Source: JAABUE01 sp037440925 (GTDB lineage: Bacteria; Chloroflexota; Anaerolineae; Anaerolineales; Villigracilaceae). From it: 64,000 bases of DNA. Under the pieces are notes generated by a model, which saw only the letters and a list, made by a program, of their open reading frames with translations, searched no databases and was not told where the DNA came from. The stretch spans positions 1 to 64,000 of the forward strand of contig JBBITF010000002.1 in NCBI GenBank assembly GCA_037440925.1, written 5' to 3'. This document shows positions 1-7,083 of the stretch, piece by piece (the first letter of the stretch is position 1; each line of letters starts with the position of its first letter). The translations under genes were made by a program, and so were the position numbers.

Positions 1-35
1 TAAGACTTGTCCTACAGAATCTTCGCGATTGGGGT
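1..35. repeat. Partial dispersed palindromic repeat at window edge
   Basis: The first bases (aagacttgtccta followed by gaatctt) match 53448-53475 almost exactly. There the motif is the right half of a hairpin repeat of the form gtaggacaagtc/gacttgtcctac. Only the right half is inside this window. It belongs to the palindrome family seen at many intergenic positions here. Confidence 0.55.
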
Positions 36-89
36 AGTTTTTGCGGAGCAAGACTATAATCGGCGTAATCAGCGGATGACAATCGTCAC

Positions 90-118
90 TTGCCGTCTTG
101 CCCTTTTGCTACTATAAT
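90..118 (+). promoter_or_regulatory. Sigma70-type promoter of the cobalamin operon
   Basis: TTGCCG (90-95) is separated by exactly 17 bases from a perfect TATAAT (113-118). The predicted transcription start near 125 lies about 30 bases before the riboswitch aptamer, which is the expected arrangement for a riboswitch-controlled operon. It is the only good promoter seen before btuF. Confidence 0.7.
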
Positions 119-156
119 AAACCTGTTTGCAAAGACGCACCTTTTCAAACGAACTG

Positions 157-287
157 CGATGCAGGTACCTCTCCCCCGGATGGGAAGGTTCAATGGCGAA
201 GCCGGTGACTCGCAAGAGAAGTCCGGCGCTGTCGCGCAACTGTGGGTTCCAGATCACTGGAACAAGCCAGGTCGCCCGCCTGCATCG
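157..287 (+). promoter_or_regulatory. Cobalamin (AdoCbl-class) riboswitch
   Basis: The outer stem is formed by cgatgcagg (157-165) and its exact complement cctgcatcg (279-287). Between them lie the hallmark conserved blocks: a gaagccggtg segment near 200, a B12-box-like core (gtcgcgcaactgtg, 230-243), and aagccaggtcgcccgcctg (264-282), the usual 3' block of B12 aptamers. It sits directly ahead of a B12 uptake and salvage operon, so ligand-bound RNA probably represses the genes downstream. Which subclass it belongs to was not determined. Confidence 0.88.
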
Positions 288-342
288 GTATCCACAAACC
301 TCGCAGAAAGGAGGTGGAATACGCCCTTACACGTCTCTATTC

Positions 343-370
343 CTCCCCTGTCCGCAAGGCAGGGGAGTTT
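343..370 (+). terminator. Hairpin in the riboswitch expression platform
   Basis: ctcccctg (343-350) pairs with caggggag (360-367) around the loop tccgcaagg and is followed by ttt and an AT-rich stretch before the btuF ribosome site (taggag, 385-390). It fits a transcription terminator in the expression platform, although the U-run is short. The anti-terminator partner was not worked out. Confidence 0.5.
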
Positions 371-397
371 GATTCTATATTCTTTAGGAGATTTCTC

Positions 398-1378
398 ATG
401 CTTCGCAAGATATTCTATGTGACTCTTTTGCTGGCCCTCGTTTTGACGGGCTGCGCCCCCGCTTCGCAGCCGACCGAGCCGCCTGCTCCCGTTTCGACGG
501 AGGTCCCGCCTACCGAGACGGCGGTCCCGTCCCCCGCTGTGCAGCAAATTACCTTCACCGATGACCTCGGCAACCCTGTTGCTCTAAACATTCCCGCCCA
601 GCGCATCGTCTCCCTTGCCCCGTCTGTGACCGAATCCCTCTTCGCCATCGGCGCGGGCGGACAGGTGGTAGGGCGCACCGATTATTGCAATTACCCCGAA
701 GAAGTCGCCGCTTTGCCCAGTATTGGCGGGTTCTCAGCGGAATCCATCAGCGTTGAAACCATCCTCTCCCTTGAACCCGATTTGGTCATTGGCGGCTCCA
801 CCTATCAGGCGGATGTCATCCAGGCCCTGCAAGATTCGGGCGTCCCTGCCTTTGTCAGCCAGCCCGAAAATCTGGCTGCGCTCATGGACGCTTTGACCTT
901 GTTCGGGCAAATCACGGGTCATGAAGAAGAAGCCGCCGCCGTCGTGGACGAGATGCAAGCGAAAGTGGACGCCGTCAAGACCGCCGTATCCGCCGTCCCC
1001 GCCGACCAGCGCCCAACGGTTTTTTACGAAGTCTGGCACGAACCGCTCATGTCTGCCAACGGCAAGACCTTCGTCGGCGAGTTGATTGAACTGGCGGGCG
1101 GCGTCAACATCTTCGCCGACCTGCCCGACGAGTACCCCACCGTCAGCGTCGAGCAGATTATCGAAGTGGACCCGCAGTTCATCATCGGCCCCAGCAGTCA
1201 CGGCGACCAGATGACCGCTGAACTCATCGGCGCGCGCGAAGGCTGGGGCAGCCTGTCCGCCGTCAAGAACAACGCCATCTACATCGTGGACGGCGACATC
1301 GTCTCCCGCGCCAGTCCGCGCATTGTCATCGCGCTGGAAGAGTTCGCCAAAATCCTGCACCCCGATTTGTTCAAGTAA
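398..1378 (+). CDS. btuF: Cobalamin/corrinoid ABC transporter substrate-binding lipoprotein
   Basis: A 326-residue lipoprotein binding vitamin B12 or related corrinoids at the outer face of the membrane. The N-terminus is a lipoprotein signal peptide ending in LVLTGC with the lipidated Cys at residue 19, then a Pro/Thr-rich linker to about residue 50 and a periplasmic-binding-protein fold of the BtuF/FepB type (RIVSLAPSVTESLFAIG). The ATG at 398 was chosen because it has taggag 8 bases upstream and begins the signal peptide; the frame stays open upstream to 242 but there it overlaps the riboswitch. First gene after the riboswitch; the permease and ATPase follow. Family assignment is firm; B12 specificity is inferred from the riboswitch and neighbours. 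Confidence 0.9.
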   Translation: MLRKIFYVTLLLALVLTGCAPASQPTEPPAPVSTEVPPTETAVPSPAVQQITFTDDLGNPVALNIPAQRIVSLAPSVTESLFAIGAGGQVVGRTDYCNYPEEVAALPSIGGFSAESISVETILSLEPDLVIGGSTYQADVIQALQDSGVPAFVSQPENLAALMDALTLFGQITGHEEEAAAVVDEMQAKVDAVKTAVSAVPADQRPTVFYEVWHEPLMSANGKTFVGELIELAGGVNIFADLPDEYPTVSVEQIIEVDPQFIIGPSSHGDQMTAELIGAREGWGSLSAVKNNAIYIVDGDIVSRASPRIVIALEEFAKILHPDLFK

Positions 1379-1384
1379 AAGGAA

Positions 1385-1419
1385 CAGACCCTAAAGGTTT
1401 TCAAAACCTTTAGGGTCTG
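1385..1419. repeat. Perfect 17-bp inverted repeat between btuF and btuC
   Basis: Arms 1385-1401 and 1403-1419 are exactly complementary around a single central c, based on the core ccctaaaggtttt. There is no T-run, so this is not a classical terminator. The right arm (aaaacctttagggtctg) recurs base for base at 16554-16570, so it is a dispersed repeat, though it may also act as a folded mRNA element inside the operon. Confidence 0.8.
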
Positions 1420-1429
1420 CCTGGCATCT

Positions 1430-2410
1430 ATGTCCCGCACCGCCTCGATTTTCCTCGGCTTGACCGCCCTGCTCCTCGTCCTCAGCCTGTTCAGTTTGGG
1501 CATGGGCGCGGTAAGCATCAGCCCGTCTGAAACGCTGGCAGCCCTCAGCGGGAATCCCGTCAAGCCGTCGCACCAGTCCATTCTATGGGATTTCCGCATC
1601 GCCCGCGTGCTGCTGGTCCTCCTGTGCGGCTCCGCCCTCGCCTCGGCTGGGGCGACGTTTCAGGGACTATTCCGCAATCCCCTGGCTGACCCGTACATCG
1701 TCGGCGCTTCGGGCGGGGCGGCGTTGGGCGCAACCCTGGCGGTGGTTTTCCATCGGGCAATCCCCATCGGCGTTGCGGGATTTCTCGGCGCGCTGGCGGC
1801 GGTGATGATGGTGTATGCCATTGCCGAAGCCAGCAATTTTGGCTCGGTGGTGTCCCTGCTTTTGGCGGGCGCAGCCATGAGCACCATGCTCTCTGCCCTC
1901 GTCTCGCTGCTGTTGATTTTGAGCGACGAAGTGCTGCACGAAATCTTTGCCTGGTTGATGGGCGGTTTTTCGGGACGCAGTTGGTCGCACCTGACCCAGG
2001 CGGCGCTTCCCGCCCTGCTGGGACTGGGCTTGACCCTGCCCATGTCTCGCGCGTTGGACGCGCTCTCGGCGGGCGAATCGAGCGCCGAAGCCCTGGGCTT
2101 GGACTTGCGCCGCGCCCGTTTGCTGATTGTCGCAGGGGCAAGTCTCTCCACGGCGGCGGCGGTCTCTGCTAGCGGAATTATCGGCTTCATCGGGTTGATT
2201 GCTCCGCACCTGGCGCGGCGGCTGGTGGGCGCCTCTCATGCCGTTGTCATTCCCGCCTCGATGCTGCTCGGCAGTATCTTGCTTTTGGTCGCCGACGACC
2301 TGGCGCGCACGATTGCCGCTCCGCTCGAAATGCCCGTCGGCATTTTCACCGCCCTGCTTGGCGGACCCTTTTTCCTCTTCCTGCTGAGAAAGGGCGTCGC
2401 AAGTTCGTAG
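1430..2410 (+). CDS. btuC: Corrinoid ABC transporter permease, FecCD/BtuC family
   Basis: A 326-residue integral membrane permease, the usual length for the family, with about ten hydrophobic segments. Recognisable BtuC/FecCD blocks are the N-terminal R-I-A-R-V-L segment, GATFQGLFRNPLADPYIVG (family signature) and the C-terminal region leading into GIFTALLGGPFFLFLL. It forms the membrane channel with the ATPase encoded next. The start at 1430 follows the inverted repeat with no strong ribosome site, so a slightly different start is possible. Confidence 0.9.
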   Translation: MSRTASIFLGLTALLLVLSLFSLGMGAVSISPSETLAALSGNPVKPSHQSILWDFRIARVLLVLLCGSALASAGATFQGLFRNPLADPYIVGASGGAALGATLAVVFHRAIPIGVAGFLGALAAVMMVYAIAEASNFGSVVSLLLAGAAMSTMLSALVSLLLILSDEVLHEIFAWLMGGFSGRSWSHLTQAALPALLGLGLTLPMSRALDALSAGESSAEALGLDLRRARLLIVAGASLSTAAAVSASGIIGFIGLIAPHLARRLVGASHAVVIPASMLLGSILLLVADDLARTIAAPLEMPVGIFTALLGGPFFLFLLRKGVASS

Positions 2411-2471
2411 TACCTTACAAGTGAAATTCTTGTTTTTTGTGCAAGAATTCTTGAACTCGAAAGGCACAATA

Positions 2472-2502
2472 CTTGTATACGTGTGTACTTGTGTACTTTA
2501 TG
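2472..2502. repeat. Octamer tandem repeat upstream of btuD
   Basis: On the minus strand this reads as successive variants of an 8-base unit (aagtacac aagtacac acgtatac aagt). The same unit occurs at 9640-9660, 24546-24600 and 42624-42712, each just upstream of a gene. Confidence 0.65.
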
Positions 2503-2535
2503 CCGGTTTCGGCTCGTCCGAGTTAGGAGTTTGCC

Positions 2536-3303
2536 ATGTTACTTTCTGCCAATTCCCTCTCGCTCAGTTACAACGGTCATAATGTGGTGGAAGGATTCAA
2601 CCTGTCCATTCCGCCGCGGACCATCGTCGGCTTGGTCGGACCCAACGGCTCTGGCAAGACGACGATTTTGCGTGCGCTGGCTGGGCTGATCGAACCCCGC
2701 GCAGGGATGGCGCTCATTCAGGGCAAACCCGCCTCCCGCCTGGACAAGCGCCTGCGCGCCCGCAAGATTGGCTGGGTGCCGCAGCAGGAAAGCGCCGCCT
2801 GGCCCCTCACCGTCGCCGAAGTCGTCCGCCTGGGACGCGCCCCGCATCGCGGCTGGCTGATGCCCTTCACCGCCGAAGACATGAAAATCGTCGAATGCGC
2901 CCTCGCCCGCGCCGACTTGCTCGATTTGAAAGACCGCCCTGTCAACAAATTATCGGGCGGCGAATTCCAGCGCGTCTTGATTGCCCGCGCGCTGGCGCAG
3001 GAGCCTGAAGTCCTGCTGTTAGACGAACCCACCGCCAGCCTCGACATTCACCATCAAATTCAAGTCCTCGACCTGGTGCGCGGACTGGTTCACGAAAAAG
3101 GTCTATCCGTCGTCATGGCAATTCACGACCTCAATCTCGCTGCCCGCTATTGCGACCAGTTGGTCCTGCTCCATCGCGGCAGACAGGTCAGCGCGGGGAC
3201 GCCCGAAGAAGTGCTGACGCCAGAACATCTTCACGCCGTCTTCGGCGTCCATGCCCGCCTCTACCGCGACCCCTGGGGCGCGTGGGCAGTCAGCGTGCAA
3301 TAA
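2536..3303 (+). CDS. btuD: Corrinoid ABC transporter ATP-binding protein
   Basis: A 255-residue ABC ATPase powering the BtuC-type permease. Walker A GPNGSGKTT is at residues 35-43, the Q-loop VPQQ at 81-84, the signature LSGGE at 139-143, Walker B VLLLDEP at 159-165 and the switch His in AIHDLN near 197, so all catalytic elements are present. The ATG at 2536 follows aggag with good spacing. A 125-base gap containing an octamer repeat and a small palindrome separates it from btuC. Confidence 0.9.
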   Translation: MLLSANSLSLSYNGHNVVEGFNLSIPPRTIVGLVGPNGSGKTTILRALAGLIEPRAGMALIQGKPASRLDKRLRARKIGWVPQQESAAWPLTVAEVVRLGRAPHRGWLMPFTAEDMKIVECALARADLLDLKDRPVNKLSGGEFQRVLIARALAQEPEVLLLDEPTASLDIHHQIQVLDLVRGLVHEKGLSVVMAIHDLNLAARYCDQLVLLHRGRQVSAGTPEEVLTPEHLHAVFGVHARLYRDPWGAWAVSVQ

Positions 3304-3313
3304 TTTATGGACT

Positions 3314-3365
3314 CCAACGTCTCCCGACGTTGGACAGGGCTGGTGCAAAATCGGGAGATTTTGCA
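3314..3365. repeat. Two palindromes between btuD and cobO
   Basis: ccaacgtc/gacgttgg (3314-3321, 3326-3333) and tgcaaaatc/gattttgca (3344-3352, 3357-3365) are perfect inverted repeats in tandem. They belong to the variable-arm palindrome family found across the window. Confidence 0.7.
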
Positions 3366-3383
3366 CTCCGAAAGGGAAACACT

Positions 3384-3911
3384 ATGTCTGACAAAAAAGG
3401 TTTACTCATCGTCAACACAGGCGACGGCAAGGGCAAGTCCACCGCCGCATTTGGGACTCTGCTCCGCGCCTGGGGACGGGGCATGAAGGTTTGCGTCATC
3501 CAATTCATCAAGTCCGAGACGGGCAAATGGGGCGAAGTGAAAGCCGCGCAAAAGATGGGCGTCGAATGGCTGACCACAGGCGACGGCTTCACCTGGCTGT
3601 CCAAAGACATGGACGAGACCACCGCCCGCGCCCTTCACGGCTGGGAGCTGGCGCAGGAAAAAATCGCCAGCGGAAACTATGATTTGATTCTGCTGGACGA
3701 GTTCACCTATCCGCTGCACTACGGCTGGCTCGACACCGCCGAAGTCCTGAACTGGCTCAAAGAGAATCGCCCCCCCAGCCTGCATCTCATCATTACGGGA
3801 CGTTCCGCGCCCGAGGCCTTAATCCAAGCCGCCGACCTTGTGACCGAAATGAAACTGGTCAAACATCCTTACGAGCAGGGAATCAAGGCGCAGGCTGGGA
3901 TAGAGTTCTAG
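3384..3911 (+). CDS. cobO: Cob(I)yrinic acid a,c-diamide adenosyltransferase, CobA/CobO type (copy 1)
   Basis: A 175-residue ATP:corrinoid adenosyltransferase that attaches the 5'-deoxyadenosyl group to Co(I) corrinoids. The P-loop GDGKGKST is at residues 13-20, followed by LLRAWGRGM, ILLDEFTY, LIITGRSAP and a C-terminal block ending AQAGIEF that is typical of the CobO/BtuR family. The ATG at 3384 is the start giving the standard N-terminus; the longer open frame upstream covers palindromic repeats. A second copy begins 3 bases after its stop codon. Confidence 0.92.
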   Translation: MSDKKGLLIVNTGDGKGKSTAAFGTLLRAWGRGMKVCVIQFIKSETGKWGEVKAAQKMGVEWLTTGDGFTWLSKDMDETTARALHGWELAQEKIASGNYDLILLDEFTYPLHYGWLDTAEVLNWLKENRPPSLHLIITGRSAPEALIQAADLVTEMKLVKHPYEQGIKAQAGIEF

Positions 3912-3914
3912 TTC

Positions 3915-4439
3915 ATGAAAAAAGGCTTGCTCATCATCAACACAGGCGACGGCAAAGGAAAGTCCACTGCTGCGCTGGGGCTTCTGCTCCGCGCCTGGGG
4001 ACGGGGAATGCGCGTGGGCATGTTCCAATTCTTGAAGAGCGGAACCGCCGATTATGGTGAATATCGAGCCGCGCAAAAACTCGGCATTGAGATTGTCCCG
4101 CTGGGCGACGGCTGCTCTTGGGAAAGCAAGGACTGGGAAGCCTCGCGCCTGGTCAATTTGCAAGCCTGGGAAACGGTCAAACAGAAGATTCTCAGCGGCG
4201 CGTATGACGCGCTTGTTCTGGATGAATTCACTTTCCTGTTTCACTTCGGCTGGCTGGATGCGAGCGAGACTATCCAGTGGATTCTCCAGAACAAGCCGCC
4301 AGACCTGCACCTGATTGTGACGGGGCGTTACGCTCCGCAAGAGTTGATTGCTGCCGCCGATCTGGTGACCGAGATGCGCGAAGTCAAACATCATTACAAA
4401 GAGCAGGGGCTGACCTCTGTGCCTGGGATAGACCGATGA
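3915..4439 (+). CDS. cobO: Cob(I)yrinic acid a,c-diamide adenosyltransferase, CobA/CobO type (copy 2)
   Basis: A 174-residue paralogue of the preceding gene, in the same order of motifs: GDGKGKST, LLRAWGRGM, LVLDEFTF, LIVTGRYAP. The two are clearly alike at both DNA and protein level, so this is a tandem duplication. The C-terminus differs from copy 1 (ends SVPGIDR rather than AQAGIEF), and the middle has more charged substitutions, suggesting divergence rather than a recent duplicate. The stop overlaps the cbiA start (ATGA), so the genes are translationally coupled. Both P-loops look intact. Confidence 0.9.
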   Translation: MKKGLLIINTGDGKGKSTAALGLLLRAWGRGMRVGMFQFLKSGTADYGEYRAAQKLGIEIVPLGDGCSWESKDWEASRLVNLQAWETVKQKILSGAYDALVLDEFTFLFHFGWLDASETIQWILQNKPPDLHLIVTGRYAPQELIAAADLVTEMREVKHHYKEQGLTSVPGIDR

Positions 4440-5821
4440 ACGCGCCGCGTTTTGTGCTGGCTGCTCCCTCCAGCGGCAGCGGCAAGACCACGCTTGCCAC
4501 GGGCTTGATGTCCGCTTTTGCCGAGCGCATGACCGTGCAAGCCTACAAGGTGGGACCCGATTACATTGACCCTGGCTATCACACCGCCGCCACGGGGCGT
4601 CCCTCGCGCAACCTCGACACGTGGATGATTCCCACCGAGCGCGTGAAGGAGTTGTTCGCGCGCAGCGCGCATGGCGCGGACATCTGCATCATCGAAGGCG
4701 TGATGGGACTCTTTGACGGCTACGACGGGCGCACCGAATCGGGCAGCACGGCGGAAGTCGCCAAACTGCTCTCCGCGCCTGTAGCGCTGGTCATTGACGC
4801 GGGCAGTATGGCGCGCAGCGCGGCGGCGGTTGCGCTGGGCTTCAAAGCCTTCGACCCGCAGTTAAATCTGGCGGGCGTCATCCTCAACAACGTCGCAAGC
4901 GCGGCGCATGCCCAATGGCTGACCGAAGCCGTCCAATCGGTCGGCTTGACCGTGTTGGGATGCGTCCCCCGCAGCCAGAATCTATCCGTCCCTGAACGCC
5001 ATCTCGGTCTCTACATGGCGGGCGAGCGCGCGGCGGCGACGCACACATTCATCGAAGCCGCAAAGGAAGTTGTCCGCCAGAATATTGATTTAGCCGCGCT
5101 TGAAGCGCTGGCGCGAACCGCCCCCGAAATTGGAGTCCAAAGTCTCCTGACTTTGGAACGCAAAAATCCCGTGCCTCGAATCGGCATTGCCCGCGACGAA
5201 GCCTTCTGCTTTTACTACGAAGACAACTTCGACTTGCTGCGCGAAGCGGGCGCGGAATTGGTCTTCTTCAGCCCGCTGCACGACTCCGCCCCGCCTCCCG
5301 CCCTGAGCGGACTCTACCTCGGCGGCGGATACCCCGAACTATACGCGGCGCAACTCGCGGAAAACGTGTCCATGCGGACGGCGTTGAAATCCGTCATCGA
5401 GTCGGGCATCCCGACCTACGCCGAATGCGGCGGCTTGATGTCGCTGGCGGAATCCTATTTCGACGAAGCGGGAATCGAATACCCGATGATGGGCGTCCTG
5501 CCTGGCTTCACCCGCCTGACGGGCAAACTCAAAATGGGCTACCGCGAAGTCGTTGCCTTGCAGTCCAGTCCGCTGTTGGGCAAAGGCAAAACCGCGCGCG
5601 GACATGAATTCCACTACTCCGAATGGATTCGCCCCGAAGAAAGCAATTCCTTTGCCTATGCCATCCAGCCGCGCAGGGGCGGAGAAACCCAGCCTGAAGG
5701 GTTTGCGAAGAACAACCTGCTCGCTTCCTATGTGCATCTGCACTTTGCCTCCAACCCCAGCCTGCCGCGTAATTTCGTCAACGCCTGTAGGGCAGACTTC
5801 CGGTCTGCCGCACGCTTGTAG
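4436..5821 (+). CDS. cbiA: Cobyrinic acid a,c-diamide synthase
   Basis: A 461-residue glutamine-dependent amidase that converts cobyrinic acid to its a,c-diamide. The N-terminal ATP-binding domain has PSSGSGKT at residues 11-18; the C-terminal class-I glutaminase domain has its nucleophile Cys331 in YAECGGLMSL. The start at 4436 overlaps the stop of cobO copy 2. Two pieces of the coding sequence are repeat-derived: a hairpin repeat (5137-5156) encoding part of the interdomain linker near residues 233-242, and the last ten or so codons with the stop, which lie in a palindromic repeat copy at 5786-5811. Catalytic domains are not interrupted. Confidence 0.92.
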   Translation: MNAPRFVLAAPSSGSGKTTLATGLMSAFAERMTVQAYKVGPDYIDPGYHTAATGRPSRNLDTWMIPTERVKELFARSAHGADICIIEGVMGLFDGYDGRTESGSTAEVAKLLSAPVALVIDAGSMARSAAAVALGFKAFDPQLNLAGVILNNVASAAHAQWLTEAVQSVGLTVLGCVPRSQNLSVPERHLGLYMAGERAAATHTFIEAAKEVVRQNIDLAALEALARTAPEIGVQSLLTLERKNPVPRIGIARDEAFCFYYEDNFDLLREAGAELVFFSPLHDSAPPPALSGLYLGGGYPELYAAQLAENVSMRTALKSVIESGIPTYAECGGLMSLAESYFDEAGIEYPMMGVLPGFTRLTGKLKMGYREVVALQSSPLLGKGKTARGHEFHYSEWIRPEESNSFAYAIQPRRGGETQPEGFAKNNLLASYVHLHFASNPSLPRNFVNACRADFRSAARL

Positions 5822-5887
5822 GGCAGACTTTTAGTCTGCCGCGCAAATTCGCCAACGCCTGTAGAGCAGACTTCCAGTCTGCCGCGC
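5764..5887. repeat. Triple palindromic repeat at the cbiA 3' end
   Basis: Three copies of a gtagggcagact/agtctgcc hairpin unit begin at 5786, 5817 and 5860. The first and third are embedded in a longer duplicated unit (5764-5811 and 5839-5887) that also contains the last native cbiA codons, so the gene end itself was copied. The first copy supplies the present C-terminus of CbiA. Confidence 0.8.
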
Positions 5888-5900
5888 CACAGAAAATGAC

Positions 5901-7001
5901 ATGTTGAAGACCCCGTTTGCTGCGCTTTCCAACTTGACCTCCCCTCCGCTGAAGGGAGTCGGCAGGGCGTTTGGGACTTGCGGCGAACTGGTTCAGGGAC
6001 AGTTCGACTCGGGCGAAGATTTCCTCATCACCCTGCCTGTGGACTTGTGGTCGGAAGCGCGGGTGACGATTGATGTAAATTCAAGCGGGGTGCGGAGCGG
6101 GATAAATCCCTGCCTCAGCCCGTGGAAGTCGGCTGAAGCCGACTCATCGTCCAGCCCGAAGGGCTTCCATGAATTGAGCAGCGGGCCTAAGGGGAGCGGG
6201 ATAAATCCCTGCCTCAGCCCGTGGAAGTCGGCTGAAGCCGACTCATCGTCCAGCCCGAAGGGCTTCCATGAATTGAGCAGCGGGCTTAAGCCCCGCGAAA
6301 CCGTCTCTGAAAAAACAAAAACCAGCCTTGCCATCCGCAAGGCGCTCGATTGCCTGGGCTTCCCCGCCTGGGGCGCGACCTTTCAGGTACGAAGCGACTT
6401 GCCCGAAGGCAAAGGCATGGCAAGCAGTTCGGCGGACATCGTCGCCGCCTGCCGCGCCGTATCCGCCGCATTGAACCTGCCGCTCCCTGCCGAAGAGATT
6501 TCGCGCATCGCCGTTTCCATCGAGCCGACCGACGGCGTGATGTATGCGGGCGTGGTCTGCTACAACCACCGCACAGGGAATTTGCTTGAGTCGCTGGGAG
6601 AAATGCCGCCCGCCACTCTCCTTATTTTGGACCTGGGAACGCAAGTGGATACCTTCGCCTTCAACCAGATTCCGAAAAACTACACGGCTGCCGAGCGCAA
6701 GAAAATTCAGCGCGCCTATCAACTGGTCAGGGATGGAATCCAGATGCGCGACATCGCCCAAGTTGGGTTGGGCGCCACGCTCAGCGCGGAAGTCAACCAG
6801 CGCCTTTTGCCCAAGCCGCATTTCGAGACTCTCCTCCGCTTGGCGCGCGAGTATGGCGCCAGCGGAGTCTGCGCGGCGCACAGCGGGACGGTATTGGGTC
6901 TGCTGTTTGCGCCCCGCCTTTCGCACCGAATTGCCGCGGCGCGCCGAGCCATCTTGGACATAGACCGCAGCATCCGTTTCGTCGAAACCAAAACATTGTG
7001 A
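5901..7001 (+). CDS. pduX: GHMP kinase, PduX-like L-threonine kinase, with in-frame repeat insertion
   Basis: A 366-residue GHMP-superfamily kinase. The N-terminal block GTCGELVQG with FLITLPVDLWSEA, and the ATP-binding loop GKGMASSSADI starting at residue 170, match PduX-type L-threonine kinases, which make threonine phosphate for the aminopropanol arm of B12. That role fits cobD further down. PduX proteins are about 300 residues; here two tandem 99-bp repeat copies (6095-6292) add some 66 residues between the substrate-binding N-terminus and the ATP loop. Without them the length is normal. Whether the protein still folds is unknown. Confidence 0.82.
   Translation: MLKTPFAALSNLTSPPLKGVGRAFGTCGELVQGQFDSGEDFLITLPVDLWSEARVTIDVNSSGVRSGINPCLSPWKSAEADSSSSPKGFHELSSGPKGSGINPCLSPWKSAEADSSSSPKGFHELSSGLKPRETVSEKTKTSLAIRKALDCLGFPAWGATFQVRSDLPEGKGMASSSADIVAACRAVSAALNLPLPAEEISRIAVSIEPTDGVMYAGVVCYNHRTGNLLESLGEMPPATLLILDLGTQVDTFAFNQIPKNYTAAERKKIQRAYQLVRDGIQMRDIAQVGLGATLSAEVNQRLLPKPHFETLLRLAREYGASGVCAAHSGTVLGLLFAPRLSHRIAAARRAILDIDRSIRFVETKTL
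6095..6297. repeat. 99-bp tandem repeat inside the PduX-like gene
   Basis: Copy 1 starts at 6095 and copy 2 at 6194, a spacing of 99 bases (33 codons), so the frame is kept. Each copy contains internal hairpins such as gtcggctgaagccgac and a cccgaaggg block. The copies are nearly identical, which suggests recent duplication or selection for sequence. Confidence 0.9.
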
Positions 7002-7083
7002 AAAGCCTCCCGCAGGTTTTACCGCCCTGGATTGCCTGGCGGAAGCCTTCGGGACAAACATCAAACCGAAAAGGAATAGAAAT
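7002..7083. repeat. Repeat-like spacer between the kinase gene and cobT
   Basis: Contains complementary blocks ccgcc/ggcgg around ctggattgcct and a short aagcct/cttcgg pair, resembling the other palindromic spacers. The aaggaa before 7084 is the likely cobT ribosome site. Confidence 0.4.

Noticed and set aside
734..1360. 208-codon minus-strand frame opposite btuF
   Set aside because: Shadow of the btuF coding frame; no ribosome site or domain.
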